Positions 57,109-60,235 of a stretch of 60,235 nucleotides of DNA are shown here, one piece after another. Source of the stretch: an uncultured Schlesneria sp. (GTDB lineage Bacteria; Planctomycetota; Planctomycetia; Planctomycetales; Planctomycetaceae); the NCBI GenBank assembly GCA_903899985.1, contig CAIULL010000159.1:1-60235 (forward strand), read 5' to 3'. The position numbers and the translations under genes were made by a program. Numbering within the stretch: position 1 is the stretch's first letter; each line of letters starts with the position of its first letter. The notes beneath the pieces are model-generated. The model saw only the letters and a program-made list of their open reading frames with translations. It did not search any database and was not told the DNA's origin.

Positions 57109-58359
57109 ATGAAGTCCTCGACAGAGTTCCCCGTCGATTGGTGTCGCGATCAATTCCCCGCTCTCAAACGCATTGTGGCCGGTCAGCCGGTTGCGTTTTT
57201 TGATGGTCCAGGCGGAAGTCAGGTTCCACAGCGAGTGATTGACGCGGTCGGACATTACCTTGCACACACCAACGCCAATCGGGGTGGACAATATGCCACC
57301 GCTCGCGAAAGCGATGCTCTGCTGGAATCGGCTCACGCGACGATGGCTGAATTCCTGGGGACACCAAACCCGGAATCGGTTGTCTTCGGTGCAAACATGA
57401 CCACGCTGACATTTGCACTCAGTCGAGCGATCAGCAAGTCCTGGAAGCCGGGAGACGAAATCATCGTCACGCGACTGGATCATGACGGGAATGTTACTCC
57501 CTGGGTCCTGGCGGCAAAAGACGCTGGAGCAACAGTCCATTACGTCGATTTTCACAAAACCGACTGCACACTCGATTTGCAAGATTTTTCATCGAAGCTC
57601 TCGTCACGGACTCGATTCGTCGCGATTGGATGTGCGTCAAATATTGTGGGTACGGTGAATCCAGTCGGTGAAATGTGCAGACAGGCCCACGCGGTGGGAG
57701 CGCAGGTCTTTCTCGACGCTGTTCATTATGCACCGCATTCGCTTCCCGATGTGACCGGATGGGATTGTGACTGGCTGGCATGCTCGGCCTACAAGTTCTT
57801 TGGTCCGCATATTGGAATTCTTTGGGGGCGACCCGCATTGTTGAAATCGCTGACACCCTACAAACTGCGGCCAGTGACCGAATCCTTACCAGGTCGCTGG
57901 ATGACGGGGACCCAAAACTTCGAAGGGATCGCCGGGACGAAAGCGGCTGTCGATTACCTTGGCGATTTGGGTCGACAAATTGGATCCTCTTCGGCATCGC
58001 TGCGTGATTCTTTGTGTACGGCCTTTTCTGCAATTGGAGACTATGAACGGCACCTGGTTTCGGCGCTGCTGACAGGATTGGAGGCCATTCCTCAAATCAA
58101 GATCCTTGGCCTGAAGGATCGCAACCGCTTGAATGAGCGAACTCCGACCGTCAGCTTTACTCATGAACGGCTGACTGCGATTGAGATTGCCGATCGACTG
58201 GGACAATTGGGTTTATTCGTGGGTCACGGCAATTTTTACGCGTTGCAAGTGTCTGAGGCATTTGGACTAGAACCACAAGGTGTCGTGCGCGTCGGGCTAA
58301 TGCACTATAACACACTGTCGGAAGTCGACCGACTTCTGGTGGCGCTGAGTTCGTATTAA
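57109..58359 (+). CDS. Class V aminotransferase-fold protein, cysteine desulfurase-like
   Basis: 416 residues from ATG at 57109 (GGAAG about 8 bases upstream). PLP-enzyme motifs: FFDGPGGSQVPQRVIDAV at the start, NRGGQYATAR, TRLDHDGNVTPW, VFLDAVHYAPHSLPDV, and the PLP lysine Lys229 in SAYKFFGPH. This pattern matches the VC1184-type cysteine-desulfurase-like subfamily. The active-site Cys loop of SufS/IscS is not seen near FVGHGNFYALQV, so a desulfurase activity is doubtful. Substrate unknown. Confidence 0.84.
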   Translation: MKSSTEFPVDWCRDQFPALKRIVAGQPVAFFDGPGGSQVPQRVIDAVGHYLAHTNANRGGQYATARESDALLESAHATMAEFLGTPNPESVVFGANMTTLTFALSRAISKSWKPGDEIIVTRLDHDGNVTPWVLAAKDAGATVHYVDFHKTDCTLDLQDFSSKLSSRTRFVAIGCASNIVGTVNPVGEMCRQAHAVGAQVFLDAVHYAPHSLPDVTGWDCDWLACSAYKFFGPHIGILWGRPALLKSLTPYKLRPVTESLPGRWMTGTQNFEGIAGTKAAVDYLGDLGRQIGSSSASLRDSLCTAFSAIGDYERHLVSALLTGLEAIPQIKILGLKDRNRLNERTPTVSFTHERLTAIEIADRLGQLGLFVGHGNFYALQVSEAFGLEPQGVVRVGLMHYNTLSEVDRLLVALSSY

Positions 58360-58445
58360 CGCAGTTTTCATCATCTTGGGTGACGACTGATGGCAACGGA
58401 TGCTACCATCCCGAGGGATGTCTCTTTTACTCACGGAATCGAATC

Positions 58446-59759
58446 ATGCTTCGCATTTGCCTGTGCCTGACAATTCTTGGTACCACGCTTGGTACCACCG
58501 TCGTTCATGCCGATGATTGGCCTCAATGGATGGGTCTGAAACGAGATAACGTTTGGCGCGAGACGGGGGTCGTTGAGACTCTTCCGAAAGATCCGAAAAT
58601 CGTCTGGCGAGCACCCGTCGCAGGTGGGTACTCGGGCCCCGCCGTTGCGGCTGGTAAGGTTTACGTCACAGACTATGAAACAAAGGACGAAGTGAAGGTC
58701 GGCAACTTCGAACGCAAAGCGTCGACGGGAACCGAACGAGTTCTCTGTCTGGACGAAAAAACCGGTAAAGAGATCTGGTCAGTCCCACACCCCGAAACCT
58801 ACACGATTTCGTACCCGGCTGGTCCTCGAAGTACGCCGGTCGTTGACAATGGCAAAGTCTACGCTCAACTTGCGGAAGGACAGCTTTACTGCCTCGACGC
58901 AACTTCAGGCAAAAAAGTCTGGGAAAAAAATCTGAAGCAGGTTTACAACACGAAAGCGGCTCTGTGGGGTTACAGCAGCCAACCGTTGATCGACGGAAAT
59001 AAGCTGATCGTCATTGCGGGGGGCGAAGGCTCACACTGCGTCGCGCTGAACAAAGAAAATGGCGATGAGATCTGGCGAACCGGAACAGCGACAGAACAGG
59101 GCTATTCCCCGCCATTGATTATTCAGCAGGCGGGTGTGCGACAACTGGTGCTGTGCAGCCCGGATGCCATCTATTCGGTCAATCCGGACACCGGAAAACA
59201 GTACTGGTCCGTCGATTACAAAGCGGACAATGGTTCGATCATCATGACCCCGATCCACTTGGGAAACTATCTGTTTGTCGGCGGCTATAACAACAAGAAC
59301 ATCATGATTGAACTTGCATCGGATAAGCCGGCAGCAAAAACGCTCTGGCGCGATCAGGCCAAGAAGGGAATTTCGTCGATCAATGTCCAGCCGTTCCTGA
59401 TGGATGGCAAAGTCTACGGATATGATCAGGGGGGTGAACTGCGGTGCATCGATATCCCCAGCGGAGAAATCGTATGGTCGACACCTAAACCGCTCAGCGA
59501 ACGAAAGATCAACAGCGGCACGGTATTTTTGACTCGGTCGGGATCAACCGACAAGTTCTGGATGTTCGCCCAAACTGGTGATTTGATCATCGGCCAGTTG
59601 ACACCAAAGGGCTTTACCGAACTGTCTCGCGCCCACGTGATTGACCCAACGAATAACGCATTCGGCGTCGACGTGGTCTGGTGTGCTCCAGCATTTGCCA
59701 ACAAGCGAATGTACGTTCGCAACGATAAAGAACTGATCTGCGTCGATCTCGCGAAGTAA
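58446..59759 (+). CDS. Secreted PQQ-like beta-propeller protein
   Basis: 437 residues from ATG at 58446. A signal peptide (MLRICLCLTILGTTLGTTVV) precedes at least six beta-propeller blades with the PQQ-like motif A/LDxxTGKxxW (LDEKTGKEIW, LDATSGKKVW, LNKENGDEIW, VNPDTGKQYW and IDIPSGEIVW). The start DWPQWMGLKRDNVWRETG is the common N-terminus of planctomycete outer-membrane-like beta-propeller proteins. Such proteins act as scaffolds; an enzymatic PQQ site is not evident. Function unknown. Confidence 0.88.
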   Translation: MLRICLCLTILGTTLGTTVVHADDWPQWMGLKRDNVWRETGVVETLPKDPKIVWRAPVAGGYSGPAVAAGKVYVTDYETKDEVKVGNFERKASTGTERVLCLDEKTGKEIWSVPHPETYTISYPAGPRSTPVVDNGKVYAQLAEGQLYCLDATSGKKVWEKNLKQVYNTKAALWGYSSQPLIDGNKLIVIAGGEGSHCVALNKENGDEIWRTGTATEQGYSPPLIIQQAGVRQLVLCSPDAIYSVNPDTGKQYWSVDYKADNGSIIMTPIHLGNYLFVGGYNNKNIMIELASDKPAAKTLWRDQAKKGISSINVQPFLMDGKVYGYDQGGELRCIDIPSGEIVWSTPKPLSERKINSGTVFLTRSGSTDKFWMFAQTGDLIIGQLTPKGFTELSRAHVIDPTNNAFGVDVVWCAPAFANKRMYVRNDKELICVDLAK

Positions 59760-59857
59760 CGCCTGGATCAGGATTTTCGATAATTGCTGCGCATCGTTGA
59801 CGCAAGTCCCTACAATCCCTTGATTGTGAGGATTTGCGTCTCGATTTTTAATGGCGA

Positions 59858-60235
59858 ATGTCAACTATGATTGAACCCCCGACAACTTCTGACCCTCTGT
59901 CGACCATGGATGAAGCGCTGGATGCGCTGAAGGCCGGGCGGATGGTGATCGTTATTGACGCGAAAGAGCGAGAAAACGAAGGGGACTTCGTTTGCGCTGC
60001 CGAATCAGTGACACCCGAAATGATCAGTTTTATGCTGAGATACGGTGCCGGTGTTCTGTGCGTCCCGTTGTTACAGGAAACGGCAGATCGGCTTGGATTG
60101 ACTCCCATCGTCGACACTCAGCGGAATACGGCTCCGAACCAGACATTGTTTATGACACCCGTTGATCATCGTGATGCGGGGAGCGGCGTCAGTGCGGACA
60201 ATCGTGCGAAAACGATCCTCGCCATGAGCGATCCG
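59858..60235 (+). CDS. ribB: 3,4-dihydroxy-2-butanone 4-phosphate synthase (5' part, cut by window edge)
   Basis: 126 codons are visible from ATG at 59858 (ATG 59867 in frame is an alternative). Motifs: MDEALDALKAGRMVIVIDAKERENEGDFVCAAE with the catalytic acidic residues, and VDHRDAGSGVSADNRAKT. It makes the four-carbon unit of riboflavin from ribulose 5-phosphate. If the missing 3' end carries a GTP cyclohydrolase II domain it is ribBA. No FMN riboswitch is evident in the 100 bp upstream. An overlapping ATG at 59851 reads only seven codons before a stop. Confidence 0.95.
   Translation, partial: MSTMIEPPTTSDPLSTMDEALDALKAGRMVIVIDAKERENEGDFVCAAESVTPEMISFMLRYGAGVLCVPLLQETADRLGLTPIVDTQRNTAPNQTLFMTPVDHRDAGSGVSADNRAKTILAMSDP

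Noticed and set aside
1-60235. CRISPR array, prophage, transposon or integrated element
   Set aside because: No spaced short repeats other than the in-frame array, no transposase or integrase motif, and gene style is uniform along the window.

Overview
This window is about 60 kb of a Planctomycetes chromosome, probably order Planctomycetales. The assignment rests on several lineage markers: a giant extracellular protein with the planctomycete N-terminal motif (RxLLCPAIEVMEVRALLSA), a DUF1559 prepilin-like protein, a membrane Ser/Thr kinase with a helical repeat tail, an elongation factor G of the organelle-like type, many secreted proteins with lipobox or Tat signals, and short, loosely packed operons on both strands. 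No rRNA, tRNA, insertion sequence, prophage or CRISPR array was found. The two end genes are cut by the window edges.

Layout. 1-3124 (minus): the N-terminal ~1040 residues of a PKD/RTX-like surface protein, running into a 55-residue tandem repeat array. 3.5-8.7 kb: a possible 40-residue ORF, a glycosyltransferase-like protein, the Ser/Thr kinase and a small protein. 9.3-13.4 kb: a Sel1-like membrane protein facing a minus-strand run of two tandem DUF4419 paralogues and a DUF4177-like secreted protein. 13.5-22.9 kb: a B12-binding radical SAM protein, a multi-pass membrane protein, an ABC-2-type permease, a RidA-like protein, a Tat-exported protein and a medium-chain dehydrogenase. 23.1-24.1 kb: a two-gene unit of an 80-residue protein and a zeta-toxin-like kinase. 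24.8-32.4 kb: housekeeping genes fusA, an RRM glycine-rich RNA-binding protein and ppdK, with clear terminators. A short ppdK-like fragment lies just downstream at 32800-32928.

32.5-47.7 kb: small and membrane proteins (RDD family), a secreted EEP-family phosphodiesterase, a transthyretin-like lipoprotein, DUF1559, an RND exporter with an unusual extra membrane segment, an MFS carrier, an LRR protein, a lipoprotein, an orphan beta-class DNA methyltransferase and a membrane-anchored serpin. 47.9-52.6 kb (minus): a respiratory cluster of a Cys-rich membrane protein, a Rieske protein and a cytochrome b fused to two c-type haem domains, overlapping an amino-acid permease. 52.8-60.2 kb: a 2-hydroxyacid dehydrogenase, a Gly/Tyr-rich secreted protein, a GH31 glycosidase, an SGNH hydrolase, a class V aminotransferase-like protein, a PQQ-like beta-propeller protein and the start of ribB/ribBA.

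How the parts work together. Most neighbours look functionally independent, as is usual in this phylum. The tightest functional unit is the Rieske/cytochrome b-c cluster, which should form a quinol-oxidising complex. The most unusual items are the 165-bp in-frame repeat array, the ppdK fragment, the 80-aa/zeta pair, the DUF4419 duplication, the RND insertion, the serpin with a long coiled insertion and the cytochrome b-c fusion. I found no large multi-gene system that I could call clearly new.
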